Numbered from the stretch's first letter, positions 1-9,220 are shown. The stretch is 64,000 nt of DNA from Lachnospiraceae bacterium (GCA_009911175.1 QXWX01000013.1:39518-103517), one strand, 5' to 3'. Made by a program: numbers and translations. The notes: generated from the letters alone by a model not told the origin.

Positions 1-1
1 T

Positions 2-112
2 CCAGGTTATAGGAAGAATAATTTAGTAGATTGTTGGAATATTGATGAACAATACTGCAGCAGGCAAACGATTATAGATGGAATAACTAAAGGTGATACT
101 TTAAAGAGATGA
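2..112 (+). CDS. 3' end of an unidentified gene (partial)
   Basis: An open frame enters from the left edge and runs 36 codons to a TGA at 110-112, ending in residues TKGDTLKR. It is polar, with Asn, Asp and Lys, and I do not recognise the family. A good rho-independent terminator lies about 145 bp further on, which fits the end of a transcription unit. So short a fragment could also be a chance open frame. Confidence 0.3.
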   Translation, partial: PGYRKNNLVDCWNIDEQYCSRQTIIDGITKGDTLKR

Positions 113-258
113 ATATATGGAGAGGAGCGGAGAAAGCGAACGTACATATACCTGCTAAAGTATTTATATAAAAAGTAAAGGTCTTACAGGAGTGGGAGTC
201 GAGAGGTTCCTCCGATTTTTAAAATAAAAAGAATGAAAAAACTAAATAAATCATAAAA

Positions 259-296
259 AATGCATCTTCAACAAGATTTGAGGATGCATTTTTTTG
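259..296 (+). terminator. Rho-independent terminator upstream of the large acidic protein gene
   Basis: A 13-bp stem (259-271 pairing with 278-290, one G-U pair) has a six-base loop and runs into seven T residues. It separates the fragment at the left edge from the next gene. Between 113 and 258 I see no gene, only AT-rich sequence with a weak GGAG/CTCC hairpin near 190-215. Confidence 0.85.
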
Positions 297-322
297 ACAT
301 TATTCGATAGTTATGGTACACT
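294..322 (+). promoter_or_regulatory. Vegetative promoter for the 1333-residue protein gene
   Basis: TTGACA (294-299) and TACACT (317-322) are separated by exactly 17 bp, a near-consensus housekeeping promoter. It begins in the T-tract of the preceding terminator and lies about 70 bp before the GTG start at 393. Confidence 0.85.
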
Positions 323-392
323 ATGGGGAAGAATGGTTACAGGGTGCTCATAGTAACGAAAAATACACACAATAATAACGAGGTGATCGGCA

Positions 393-3300
393 GTGGACAA
401 ATATGAGTATAAGCTGAAGACAGGACAGATGCTTGAACTTATGGAGGACGGTGCATTTAATAAGGCTGCGGAGATCGCAGACAGTATTGACTGGAAAAGA
501 GTGCGCAATACGAAGATGCTGACAGATGTCAGTGATATCTATGAAAAGAACGGGGACTATCAGAAAAGCTACGAAGTTTTGAACATTGCTTATCACCGTG
601 CGGAGGGGAGTAGGAAGATCGTATATCGTCTCTGTACGCTTGCGCTGAAAACGAAGAATGTAGATGAAGCGATTGACTATTATGATGATTTTCAGCAGAT
701 CGCGCCGAAGGATCCCAACAAGTTCATACTCAGGTATCAGATCCTGCGTGCTCAGAGAGCGCCCATTGAGCAGCAGATCGAAGCTCTGGAGTCGTTTAAG
801 AAAGCGGAGTATATCGAAGAGTGGGCATATGAACTGGCAAAGCGTTATCAGGAAGCGGGAATGACAGCGGAATGTCTGGAAGAATGCGATGACCTGATCC
901 TTTGGTTCAATGAAGGAAAGTATGTCTATCAGGCTATGGAGCTGAAGATGCAGTATAAGCCGCTGACGCCGTCACAGCAGGAAAAGTATGACAATCGGTA
1001 TGCCAGGATGTCCAATGAGACGATGGAGATGCCGAACGTGGTGGAATATAGCAGCCAAAAGGGTGAAGCCGCAAAGGAAGAGTCCGTAGAGGAGATGCTC
1101 GCAGAGGCAGATGGTGTGCAGGCAGAGAAGGATGAGCAGCCTGCGCAGGAGACGAAGAAGCGGGAGATAACAGGAAGAAAGATCGGCAGTACCATGAAGC
1201 TTGATGAAGCACTGAAAAGCCTGCTGAATCTGGGCATGGGAGAAGAGGACAAAGTCAGGGACTCTTCCAGCGATCCGGTCAGTACAGACGTGGTATTTGA
1301 AGAAGATAAGTTCATGGGGGCCATTGAAGAAATTGAATCTGTTGCGGATCTGAAGCTGGTGGATGAGATCTCCGGCCAGAAGGGGCTGCGGGAGCTGAAG
1401 GTGGATCCGGACCTGGAGGAACTGATTCCGGATGCATTTCCGGATGACGCGCCGGAAGCAGACGGAAGCGGCCATATTGAACCTGTTACGACCATTATGC
1501 AGCCTATACATTCCGAGCCGGCGGAGCCGGCTGAGAAGCCTGAACCGGCTGTCAGCGAAGAGAAGACTCTGGAAGAGCTGTATGCGGAAGCGGGAGAGTC
1601 TCCGGATACTCTGGGGATTCATATCGTTGAGACGAAGACGGGACTCAGCGGAGATACCAGGGAATTTGGAACTGTCTTGTCCGGTGATACCAGGATATTG
1701 GATAAAGGTACTCTGGATATGATCACAGGACTTGGCGTGGAGGCCGGCGGCGCTTCTGCGGAATCCGAAGAAGCCGCGGCAGTCTCTGCGGAGCCGGAAA
1801 CAGACCAGGTGACCGCCGGGACGGATGAAAAGGCCGGAGAAGTGATTGCGGAACTGGATGAGGAAGCCAGAAAGATCTTTGAAGAGCTGGATGAGGAAGC
1901 CAGAAGAACCATAGAAGAGCTGGAAGAGGAAGAAGAGCAGCCTTTTGAGAACATGAATGCGTTGACGGCAAAGGCTTCTTCTGCTGAAGGCAGAGATCAG
2001 GTGGAGGGGCAGATGAACCTTCTGGATATGATGTCTGATCTGGGGGAGGAAGCGGCGGACAGCCAGGCTAAATCGGCGGAGAGAAAGCCGGGAGAACCTA
2101 TTCTGCCGCTGGATATTCAGAGAATGATCGACGAGATTGAAGGCGTCATTCCGATGGAAGAGCCGGCGGAAAGGGAAGAGCAGGAGGAAAAACCTGCCGT
2201 ACAGCCGGATCAGGAGCCTGCGGAGAATATGGGAGCGGTGGCGGAAAATCTCCGTGTGGATGAGTCCTCCGAGTGGTTTGAGGATTATGACGATGTTCTG
2301 GACGAGGAAGAATATCCGGATGAGCAGCCCGCGGATGATGAAGGACCGGAGAACGAGGCATATCCGGAGGATATAGAGATCAGCTTCGGCGGAGAGGATG
2401 AGGAAGAGACAGAAGGATATGAGGAAGAAGCTGAGTACGGAGAGATCAGCGACGGAGCCGGAGAACGGTTTACGATAGAGTACCAGGAAGACGAGGAGTT
2501 CGAATATGAGGATGAATATCCGAATGAGGAACCGGAGTATGAAGAGCCGGAACTGGAAGAAATAGAACCTGCTTATAATGAAGCAGGGCAGGGATATGAA
2601 GTCTCCGAACCTGGATATGCGGAGGAAGAGACCGGATATGAGGCCTCCGAGCCGGAGTATGAAAGTATAGAACCGGGATATGAAGAAACCGAACCTGAAT
2701 ATGGGGAGGAAGAGACCGAATATGAAGCTTACGGGCCGGAGTATGAGGAAGCCGAAGCGGAATACGAAGGGATAGAAACGGGGTATGAAGAAGCTGAACC
2801 TGAATATGGGGAGGAAGAGACCGGATATGAAGCTTCCGAGCCGGAGTATGAGGAAGCTGAAGCGGGGTATGAAGGTATAGAAGCGGAATATGACGGCGCC
2901 GAGCCGGAATACGGGGAGATCGAGTCCGGATACGAGGATGAACCGGAATATGAAGAACTGGAACCCGGATATGAGGCTGCGGAGCCGGAGTATGAAGACA
3001 CCGGAGAAGAATATGAGGACGACGGATATGAGACCGGGGAACCCGAGTATGCTGAAATCTACGAAGACGAAGAGCCGGAATACGAAGAGGAATATGAGGA
3101 GTATGATCCGGAATATACAGCTGAATATGAGGATGAGGAAGCTGTATATGAGGGAGAATACGAGGATGGACAGTATGACGAGGAAGCGGAATACGAGGGT
3201 GGACAGTATGACGAGGAAGCGGAATACGAGGATGACTATGAGCTAGATTACGACGAAGGGTATGCCGAAGAGGATGACTACGAAGGGAACTATGAGGAAG

Positions 3301-4394
3301 AGGAGTATTACGAAGAGGATGCGTATTATGAGGAAGAGGACGCAGAGTATGATGCTGCTTCCGCGGAAGTAGATCTGGAACATGAGTTCCGGCCCCAGAG
3401 GTCTTCCGGGAGACGGTATGACGAGCGTGAGGTTCCGGATGAGGAAGAGGAGATTGATATCCTTTCCAAGTCTACTCCGCTCAGCCGAAAGGAAACTGCA
3501 AAGCTGATCGCCACCGGAAAGACTTCGCCTTTGCCGATGGATGAGATCTCTGATGCCCTTTCCCTGTCAGACACGGGATTTGTCGTACATGGAAGATATG
3601 ACCTGAAAACGCAGAGCGGAATCGGCACAAGGGCAGGACTGACGGAAGAACAAAAGAAGCTGTTTTCCTACTTTGTACCGGTCCGGGGCATGAGCGAACA
3701 GCTCGTGGATGTGCTGGAGCAGGATAAAAACTGTACCAACCGGAGAGGAACTTCCAATACCGGCAACCTTCTGATCATTGGAAACAAAGGAAATGGAAAA
3801 ACCGTACTTGCCGTGGACGTGGTAAAAGCAATTCAGAAACAGCGGAATATCCGACAGGGAAGGGTTGCGATCGTGACCGGAGATTCGCTGAATAAAAAGA
3901 AGATCAGCGACATTTTCAGCAAGCTGTACGGCGGCGCGCTGATCATTGAAAAAGCCGGCAAGATGAATGAAAAAACAGTAGCACGTGTGAACAAGGCCAT
4001 GGAAAGGGACACCGGAGAGCTTTTGATCGTACTGGAGGACCAGCGAAAACCCCTTGACCGTCTGCTGACGTCCAACAGGGAGTTCCGGAGAAAGTTTACA
4101 AGCCGCCTGGAGGTTCCGATCCTGATCAATGATGAGCTTGTTACATTCGGCCAGACCTATGCGCAGGAAAATGGATACCAGATTGATGAGATGGGGATCC
4201 TTGCCCTATACAGCCGGATTGATATGCTGCAGAGGGAAGACCATGCCGTGACCATTGCGGAGGTCAAGGAAGTGATGGACGAGGCAATGGAGCATTCACA
4301 GAAAGCATCTGCGAAAAAGCTGGTGAAGCGTGTGCTGGGGAAAAACAGGGATGATTCAGATCGGATCATATTGACGGAAAAAGATTTTAATTGA
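393..4394 (+). CDS. Large acidic protein: TPR-like N-terminus, Tyr/Glu repeats, C-terminal P-loop ATPase
   Basis: A 1333-residue protein starting at GTG behind AGGTGAT. Residues 1-190 look like tetratricopeptide-type helical hairpins (alternating helices rich in Tyr, Ala and Leu). Residues about 200-690 are acidic and low complexity. About 695-990 is a Glu/Tyr/Pro repeat region with a short period (EPEYEE-type units) and a longer 35-residue duplication. After a basic linker, about 1045-1333 forms a P-loop ATPase: Walker A GNKGNGKT at 1130-1137 and a Walker B-like strand GELLIVLED about 80 residues later, with an AAA+-like C-terminal helical part. No signal peptide or membrane segment, so it is probably cytosolic. 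It stands alone between its own promoter and terminator, upstream of ispE. I know no assigned function; a scaffold with a regulated ATPase is an inference. Existence of the gene is certain, function unknown. Confidence 0.9.
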   Translation: MDKYEYKLKTGQMLELMEDGAFNKAAEIADSIDWKRVRNTKMLTDVSDIYEKNGDYQKSYEVLNIAYHRAEGSRKIVYRLCTLALKTKNVDEAIDYYDDFQQIAPKDPNKFILRYQILRAQRAPIEQQIEALESFKKAEYIEEWAYELAKRYQEAGMTAECLEECDDLILWFNEGKYVYQAMELKMQYKPLTPSQQEKYDNRYARMSNETMEMPNVVEYSSQKGEAAKEESVEEMLAEADGVQAEKDEQPAQETKKREITGRKIGSTMKLDEALKSLLNLGMGEEDKVRDSSSDPVSTDVVFEEDKFMGAIEEIESVADLKLVDEISGQKGLRELKVDPDLEELIPDAFPDDAPEADGSGHIEPVTTIMQPIHSEPAEPAEKPEPAVSEEKTLEELYAEAGESPDTLGIHIVETKTGLSGDTREFGTVLSGDTRILDKGTLDMITGLGVEAGGASAESEEAAAVSAEPETDQVTAGTDEKAGEVIAELDEEARKIFEELDEEARRTIEELEEEEEQPFENMNALTAKASSAEGRDQVEGQMNLLDMMSDLGEEAADSQAKSAERKPGEPILPLDIQRMIDEIEGVIPMEEPAEREEQEEKPAVQPDQEPAENMGAVAENLRVDESSEWFEDYDDVLDEEEYPDEQPADDEGPENEAYPEDIEISFGGEDEEETEGYEEEAEYGEISDGAGERFTIEYQEDEEFEYEDEYPNEEPEYEEPELEEIEPAYNEAGQGYEVSEPGYAEEETGYEASEPEYESIEPGYEETEPEYGEEETEYEAYGPEYEEAEAEYEGIETGYEEAEPEYGEEETGYEASEPEYEEAEAGYEGIEAEYDGAEPEYGEIESGYEDEPEYEELEPGYEAAEPEYEDTGEEYEDDGYETGEPEYAEIYEDEEPEYEEEYEEYDPEYTAEYEDEEAVYEGEYEDGQYDEEAEYEGGQYDEEAEYEDDYELDYDEGYAEEDDYEGNYEEEEYYEEDAYYEEEDAEYDAASAEVDLEHEFRPQRSSGRRYDEREVPDEEEEIDILSKSTPLSRKETAKLIATGKTSPLPMDEISDALSLSDTGFVVHGRYDLKTQSGIGTRAGLTEEQKKLFSYFVPVRGMSEQLVDVLEQDKNCTNRRGTSNTGNLLIIGNKGNGKTVLAVDVVKAIQKQRNIRQGRVAIVTGDSLNKKKISDIFSKLYGGALIIEKAGKMNEKTVARVNKAMERDTGELLIVLEDQRKPLDRLLTSNREFRRKFTSRLEVPILINDELVTFGQTYAQENGYQIDEMGILALYSRIDMLQREDHAVTIAEVKEVMDEAMEHSQKASAKKLVKRVLGKNRDDSDRIILTEKDFN
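2485..3340 (+). repeat. In-gene tandem repeat encoding Glu/Tyr/Pro-rich units
   Basis: Coding repeats with a basic unit of roughly 24 bp (E-P-E-Y-E-E-x-x) and a larger 105-bp (35-codon) duplication. GAACCTGAATATGGGGAGG begins at 2691 and again at 2796, and the following 80-odd bases are nearly the same in both copies. A further pair of 30-bp repeats (GGACAGTATGACGAGGAAGC) lies near 3168 and 3201. All keep the reading frame. Such an array can change length by replication slippage. Confidence 0.85.
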
Positions 4395-4452
4395 TCAACC
4401 TCCTGGCCAATCAGCGCGGTGATTGGTCAGGGTGTGATATGGAACTGATGAC

Positions 4453-4505
4453 CTCCTCATTAGAATGCGGCTTCATGGCGGACCTTGCTAATGAGGAGTT
4501 TTTTT
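4453..4505 (+). terminator. Rho-independent terminator after the large acidic protein gene
   Basis: An 11-bp perfect stem (CTCCTCATTAG at 4453-4463 with CTAATGAGGAG at 4488-4498) is followed by a T-run. A second hairpin without a T-run (4404-4431, CTGGCCAATCA with TGATTGGTCAGG) lies just after the stop codon. Confidence 0.85.
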
Positions 4506-4598
4506 ATCATTTACCTTATGAAACGGCCGAATGACCATAATGGGGATGCCCTTTGGATATTTGCGTAAAGCCGGCTGCAAAACAGAGAGGACAGAAGG

Positions 4599-5474
4599 AT
4601 GAGACAGATGGATTTAAAGGCGCTTGCCAAAATAAACTTGGGACTGGACGTACTTGGGAGAAGGGAAAATGGATATCACGATGTACGTATGGTCATGCAG
4701 TCTGTTTATCTGTATGATAATGTAAGGCTGGAAGCCAGGGAAGAACCGGGGATTGAGCTTTCGTCCAACCTGTACTATCTCCCGGATGATTCGGGGAATA
4801 TCGCATATAAGGCAGCACAGATGATGATAGAGGAATTTCATCTGGAAGGAGGGGTGCGCATTACATTGGATAAGCACATCCCTGTGGCAGCAGGCATGGC
4901 GGGAGGAAGCTCCAATGCGGCGGCGGTGCTGTTCGGAATGAACCGTCTGTTCGGGCTGGAGCTTACCCGTCAGGAGCTGATGGAGCGTGGGGTTCAGCTG
5001 GGAGCGGACGTACCCTACTGCATTCTGCGGGGAACCGTGCTGGCAGAGGGCATCGGCGAAAAGCTGACGGTTCTGCCTTCCATTCCCAAGTGCGCGGTGC
5101 TGATCGCCAAACCGCCAGTCAGCGTGTCTACGCGGGTGGTCTATGAAGCGCTGGATTCGAAAGAGATCGTGAAGCATCCGGATATTGACGGACTGATCCG
5201 GGCGCTGGAGGAGGGGAGTCTGAAACATGCGGCGGCATGCATGGGAAATGTGCTTGAGGATGTGACGATCCCCAAATATCCTGTAATCCGGGAAATTAAG
5301 CAGGAAATGATGGAGGCTGGAGCTCTGAATGCGATGATGAGCGGAAGCGGGCCGACCGTATTCGGACTGTTTGAAAATAAAATAAAGGCAAGAAATGCCC
5401 AGGAAAGGATCAGAAGAAAAGCTCTGGCAAAACAGGTCTATGTGACCAACGTACATAATGCAAGGAGGGAATGA
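4599..5474 (+). CDS. ispE: 4-diphosphocytidyl-2-C-methyl-D-erythritol kinase
   Basis: IspE phosphorylates the 2-hydroxyl of CDP-methylerythritol in the MEP route to isoprenoids, in the cytosol. The 291 residues match the usual length. The N-terminus has the family signature AKINLGLDVLGRRENGYHDV; the GHMP-kinase ATP loop is PVAAGMAGGSSNAAA at about 91-105; the C-terminal GHMP motif is MMSGSGPTVFG near 246-256. Start at 4599 is preceded by AGAGAGG; ATG at 4608 is an equally possible start that loses three residues. The stop lies three bases before the GntR-type regulator, so the two are probably cotranscribed. Confidence 0.95.
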   Translation: MRQMDLKALAKINLGLDVLGRRENGYHDVRMVMQSVYLYDNVRLEAREEPGIELSSNLYYLPDDSGNIAYKAAQMMIEEFHLEGGVRITLDKHIPVAAGMAGGSSNAAAVLFGMNRLFGLELTRQELMERGVQLGADVPYCILRGTVLAEGIGEKLTVLPSIPKCAVLIAKPPVSVSTRVVYEALDSKEIVKHPDIDGLIRALEEGSLKHAAACMGNVLEDVTIPKYPVIREIKQEMMEAGALNAMMSGSGPTVFGLFENKIKARNAQERIRRKALAKQVYVTNVHNARRE

Positions 5475-5477
5475 GGG

Positions 5478-6152
5478 ATGGAGCCTGGATTTGAAGTAAA
5501 TATGAATGATTTTCTGCCTCTCCGAGACGTGGTGTTCAATACGCTGCGGCAGGCAATCCTGCGGGGCGAATTAAAGCCCGGAGAACGGCTTATGGAAATC
5601 AAGCTTGCCAATAAGCTGGGCGTCAGCCGGACTCCGATCCGCGAGGCCATCCGGAAGCTGGAGCTGGAAGGCCTGGTACTTATCATTCCCCGGCGGGGCG
5701 CAGAGGTTGCGCAGATCACGGAAAAAAGTCTCCGGGACGTGCTGGAGGTGCGGCGCTCACTGGAAGCGCTGGCAGTTCGGCTTGCATGCGAGCGGATGCA
5801 GGCACAGGGGCTGCAGGATCTGAAAAATGCGGAAGAGGATTTTGAGAAGGTCCTGGGAAACGACGATATTACGGTTGTAGCCGAAGCAGATGTCGCATTC
5901 CATGACATCATCTATATGGCAACGGACAACCAGAGGCTAATTCAGCTCCTGAGCAATTTCCGGGAGCAGATGTACCGTTATCGGGTAGAGTATCTGAAGC
6001 GGAAGGAATGTCATCCAAAGCTTTTGGAGGAGCATCAGGGGATCATCCGCGCTATTGAAAACGGCGAAGTGGAGACAGCGACGCAGATCACCTGCCAGCA
6101 TATTGATAACCAGGTAGAATGGGTCAGTGATATCCTGCGCGGACAGGAATAA
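5478..6152 (+). CDS. GntR family regulator, FadR-type with FCD domain
   Basis: A 224-residue transcription factor. Residues about 12-80 form the winged helix-turn-helix (ILRGELKPGERLMEIKLA, then GVSRTPIREAIRKLELEGL with the wing IIPRRGAEV). Residues about 90-215 form the all-helical FCD ligand domain; the His/Asp residues in AFHDIIY, in EEHQGIIRAI and in CQHIDNQ are placed as the metal-binding set of this fold. The effector is unknown; relatives sense small organic acids such as gluconate or lactate. It sits directly behind ispE, a recurrent but functionally unexplained pairing as far as I recall. Confidence 0.9.
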   Translation: MEPGFEVNMNDFLPLRDVVFNTLRQAILRGELKPGERLMEIKLANKLGVSRTPIREAIRKLELEGLVLIIPRRGAEVAQITEKSLRDVLEVRRSLEALAVRLACERMQAQGLQDLKNAEEDFEKVLGNDDITVVAEADVAFHDIIYMATDNQRLIQLLSNFREQMYRYRVEYLKRKECHPKLLEEHQGIIRAIENGEVETATQITCQHIDNQVEWVSDILRGQE

Positions 6153-6205
6153 TGGCAGGGCACGTCTGGCCAGGGCGCGGCATCCTTGGAATTTTTCGGC
6201 ATACG

Positions 6206-6233
6206 GTATATTTGCGGGAAAATAGGCAATACT
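6206..6233 (+). promoter_or_regulatory. Sigma-F-type promoter in front of spoIIR
   Basis: GTATA (6206-6210) and GGCAATACT (6225-6233) are spaced by 14 bp. The -10 element fits the forespore pattern GGNNANANT at every fixed position and the -35 fits GYATA. Known biology supports this: spoIIR is a classical sigma-F target. It lies 75 bp upstream of the ATG. Confidence 0.65.
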
Positions 6234-6308
6234 TTCGATATCAAAAATGTTTTCGGAATGCTTATGCAGTGAAGCATTCGGGGACAAGAGGATGGAGGAA
6301 GTATACAT

Positions 6309-6932
6309 ATGAAACAAAACCGTATGATTCTGATACTCTCATTGCTTCTTGCGGCAATGGTCACCTGGTTTCTGATGTGGAGGACCGGCATGGAGGCCAG
6401 AGAGAGGATGCAGGAGCATCTGGCAGGAGAGGTCCTGCGGTTCCATATCCTTGCCAACAGCGACAGCGAAGAAGACCAGACACTGAAAATCACAGTGAGG
6501 GATCGGATCCTGGATTATCTGAAAGAAGAGATGCCGGAGACAAAGAACGCCCAGGAGACTGCCCGCTGGATCCGCAGACATGTGGACGAGCTGGAAGAGG
6601 TGGGATGCAGGACCATGGAGGAACAGGGGTATGATTATCCGGTCAATGCCGCGGTCACGACATGCTGGTTTCCGGACCGGACCTACGGGGATATGACATT
6701 TCCGTCGGGAAATTATGAGGCGCTTCGGGTCGAGCTCGGAGACGCGGACGGGCATAACTGGTGGTGCGTGCTGTACCCCAGCCTCTGCTTCCAGGATGCG
6801 TCGAATGCAGTAGTCCCTGAGGAGGGAAAGCAGCAGCTTAAGAATGTGCTGACAGAGGAAGAATATGCCCATATGACCACAGAAGCCGATTTTCAGATCA
6901 AGTGGTATTTTTGGGAGCGGTGGAAAGGATAA
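6309..6932 (+). CDS. spoIIR: Stage II sporulation protein R
   Basis: SpoIIR is made in the forespore, exported to the intermembrane space, and triggers SpoIIGA to process pro-sigma-E in the mother cell. The 207-residue product has an N-terminal membrane/secretion segment (about 6-24) and then the family blocks: LRFHILANSDSEEDQ at about 44-58, TVRDRILDYL, GDMTFPSGNYEALRVELG, and NWWCVLYPSLCF at about 157-168. The ATG is preceded by GAGGATGGAGG. Shows that the organism sporulates. Confidence 0.95.
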   Translation: MKQNRMILILSLLLAAMVTWFLMWRTGMEARERMQEHLAGEVLRFHILANSDSEEDQTLKITVRDRILDYLKEEMPETKNAQETARWIRRHVDELEEVGCRTMEEQGYDYPVNAAVTTCWFPDRTYGDMTFPSGNYEALRVELGDADGHNWWCVLYPSLCFQDASNAVVPEEGKQQLKNVLTEEEYAHMTTEADFQIKWYFWERWKG

Positions 6933-6937
6933 GAAAA

Positions 6938-7642
6938 ATGAGATATACATTTGACAGCAGAGTAAGATACAGCGAGGTGGATCATCAGGGGACACTGACT
7001 CTGCCGGCGCTGATGAACTACCTGCAGGACTGCAGCACCTTCCAGTCAGAGGACATCGGGGTAGGACTGTCCGTCCTGCGGGAGAGAAAACGGGCGTGGC
7101 TTCTCTCCTACTGGCAGGTGGAAGTCAGACGATACCCGAAGCTGGGAGAAAGAATCACGGTGGGTACGCTGGCTACCGGATTTAAAGGCTTTTTCGGAAA
7201 CCGGAATTTTTACATAGATGACGAAAATGGAAACCGCCTGGCCTGCGCCAATTCCATATGGGTATTCATGGACGCGGAGGCAGGCAGACCCGTAAAGCCC
7301 GGGGAAGAGGAGATTGCGCCCTACGGTCTGGAAGAGCCGCTGGAAATGGATTACGAAGGCAGGAAGATCCGGCTTCCGGAGGCTGCGCAGGCGCTGGAGC
7401 CGTTCCCGGTGAGAAGGGCGCATATCGATACTAACGAACACGTGAATAACAGCCAGTATATCCAGATGGTCATGGACTTGCTTCCGGGGGACTTTCCTGT
7501 TCACAGGCTGCGGGTGGATTATAAAAAATCTGCCGTTATGGGGGACAGCATTTTCCCGAAGCTTTCCCGGGAAGAGGGAAGGACAGTCGCAGAGCTGTGT
7601 GATGACACGGGCCGCACCTATGTGGTGGCGGAACTGAAATGA
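6938..7642 (+). CDS. Acyl-ACP thioesterase (double hot-dog fold)
   Basis: Hydrolyses acyl-ACP to free fatty acid and ACP in the cytosol. A 234-residue protein of the bacterial FatA/FatB-like family. The first hot-dog helix region carries RYSEVDHQGTLTLPALMNYLQD; the second half has AHIDTNEHVNNSQYIQM, where the Asp/Asn/His typical of the catalytic centre lie. An upstream in-frame GTG at 6902 lies inside spoIIR; the ATG at 6938 has GGAAAGGA eight bases ahead and starts exactly at the conserved MRYTF, so it is preferred. It follows spoIIR by five bases. Confidence 0.88.
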   Translation: MRYTFDSRVRYSEVDHQGTLTLPALMNYLQDCSTFQSEDIGVGLSVLRERKRAWLLSYWQVEVRRYPKLGERITVGTLATGFKGFFGNRNFYIDDENGNRLACANSIWVFMDAEAGRPVKPGEEEIAPYGLEEPLEMDYEGRKIRLPEAAQALEPFPVRRAHIDTNEHVNNSQYIQMVMDLLPGDFPVHRLRVDYKKSAVMGDSIFPKLSREEGRTVAELCDDTGRTYVVAELK

Positions 7643-7729
7643 AAAGCCGGCCTGCTGCCGGGAAATCAGATGTGACAATAGGTAAAGAGAATAGGATGAC
7701 AGGATAAAAAAATAAAGGAGCAAAAAAAG

Positions 7730-9112
7730 ATGAAGTATGATGTGATCATTATCGGCGCAGGCCCGGGAGGGATCTTTTCTGCGTATGAGCTGGTGAAAGG
7801 AAACAAGGATCTGAAGATTGCTGTGTTTGAAGCCGGCAGTCCGCTGGAAAAGCGGAACTGCCCGATCGACGGGAAGAAGATTAAAAGCTGCGTGAACTGC
7901 AAGACCTGCGCGATCATGAGCGGCTTTGGCGGCGCAGGCGCATTTTCCGACGGGAAATATAATATCACCAACGATTTCGGCGGGACCCTGCATGAGCATA
8001 TTGGGAAAAATGAGGCGATCTCCCTCATGGAATATGTGGATGAGATCAATATGTCCCACGGCGGCGAGGGCACAAAGATGTATACCACCGCAGGCTCCAA
8101 ATTCCGCAAGCTCTGTCTGCAGAATAAGCTGAATCTTCTGAACGCGTCCGTGCGTCATCTGGGAACGGACATCAATTATGTGGTCCTTGAAAACCTGTAT
8201 GCGGAACTCAAGGACAAGGTAGAGTTCCGTTTCCACCATCAGGTGGACCATATTGAACTGTTGGAACAGGGCTATCGTGTGTTCTGCGGAGAACAGTCGG
8301 ACGACTGTGACAAGTGTATCGTTTCTGTGGGCAGGAGCGGCAGCAAATGGATGGAAGAGGTCTGTCAGGAACTGAATATCCCGACCAGCTCCAACCGGGT
8401 AGATATCGGCGTGCGTGTGGAGCTTCCGGCGGAGATCTTCTCCCACCTGACGGATGAGCTGTATGAAAGCAAGATCGTATACCGGACGGAAAAATTTGAG
8501 GACAATGTGCGGACCTTCTGCATGAATCCGTATGGGATCGTAGTCAATGAAAATACGAAGGGAATCGTGACTGTAAACGGGCACAGCTACGAGGATCCCA
8601 AAAAGCAGACGGAGAATACCAACTTCGCCCTTCTGGTTGCGAAGCATTTTTCGGAGCCGTTCAAGGACAGCAACGGATATGGGGAAAGTATTGCAAGATT
8701 GTCCAATATGCTGGGCGGCGGAGTGATCGTGCAGCGCTTCGGAGATCTGATCCGGGGGCGCAGAAGCAACTGGAAGCGAATTGAGGAAGGGCTGGTGCGC
8801 CCGACGCTGGCAGCGACACCGGGAGACTTAAGCCTTGTCCTGCCCAAGCGGATCTTGGACGGCCTGGTCGAGATGATCTATGCCCTGGATAAGATCGCGC
8901 AGGGGACAGCCAATGATGATACGCTTCTGTACGGCGTAGAGGTCAAATTTTATAATATGGAAGTTAATATAGACGAGAACCTGGAAACACCGTATAAGGG
9001 GCTGTATGTGATCGGAGACGGCAGCGGCGTGACCCATTCCCTGTCCCATGCGTCGGCCAGCGGTGTGCATGTGGCGCGGCATATCCTGAGTGGCGCGTGT
9101 TCTGCGGATTGA
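7730..9112 (+). CDS. FAD-dependent dehydrogenase of the COG2509 type
   Basis: A 460-residue cytosolic flavoprotein. The N-terminus has the dinucleotide-binding GAGPGGIFSAYEL (8-20), followed by a Cys cluster (CPIDGKKIKSCVNCKTC, about 44-60) and the family block SGFGGAGAFSDGKYN. The C-terminus has the second FAD contact YVIGDGSGVTHSLSHASASG. Length and the Cys cluster match the uncharacterised FAD-dependent dehydrogenase group common in anaerobes; the physiological substrate is not known. ATG follows AAGGAGC. No partner gene is evident. Confidence 0.85.
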   Translation: MKYDVIIIGAGPGGIFSAYELVKGNKDLKIAVFEAGSPLEKRNCPIDGKKIKSCVNCKTCAIMSGFGGAGAFSDGKYNITNDFGGTLHEHIGKNEAISLMEYVDEINMSHGGEGTKMYTTAGSKFRKLCLQNKLNLLNASVRHLGTDINYVVLENLYAELKDKVEFRFHHQVDHIELLEQGYRVFCGEQSDDCDKCIVSVGRSGSKWMEEVCQELNIPTSSNRVDIGVRVELPAEIFSHLTDELYESKIVYRTEKFEDNVRTFCMNPYGIVVNENTKGIVTVNGHSYEDPKKQTENTNFALLVAKHFSEPFKDSNGYGESIARLSNMLGGGVIVQRFGDLIRGRRSNWKRIEEGLVRPTLAATPGDLSLVLPKRILDGLVEMIYALDKIAQGTANDDTLLYGVEVKFYNMEVNIDENLETPYKGLYVIGDGSGVTHSLSHASASGVHVARHILSGACSAD

Positions 9113-9220
9113 TGCCGTGGGCATCCGGATTGGAGAGAGCCGGGCCGTACTGCGAGTGGAAACAGGAAGAGCAGCCGTTTGCAGGTGCGGTTCGGTTATA
9201 AATATAGAAAGGAACGAGAG

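Noticed and set aside
7046..8647. Long minus-strand open frame (533 codons) opposite the thioesterase and flavoprotein genes
   Set aside because: It is the antisense of two well-supported genes, has no ribosome site or family motif, and arises from codon bias.
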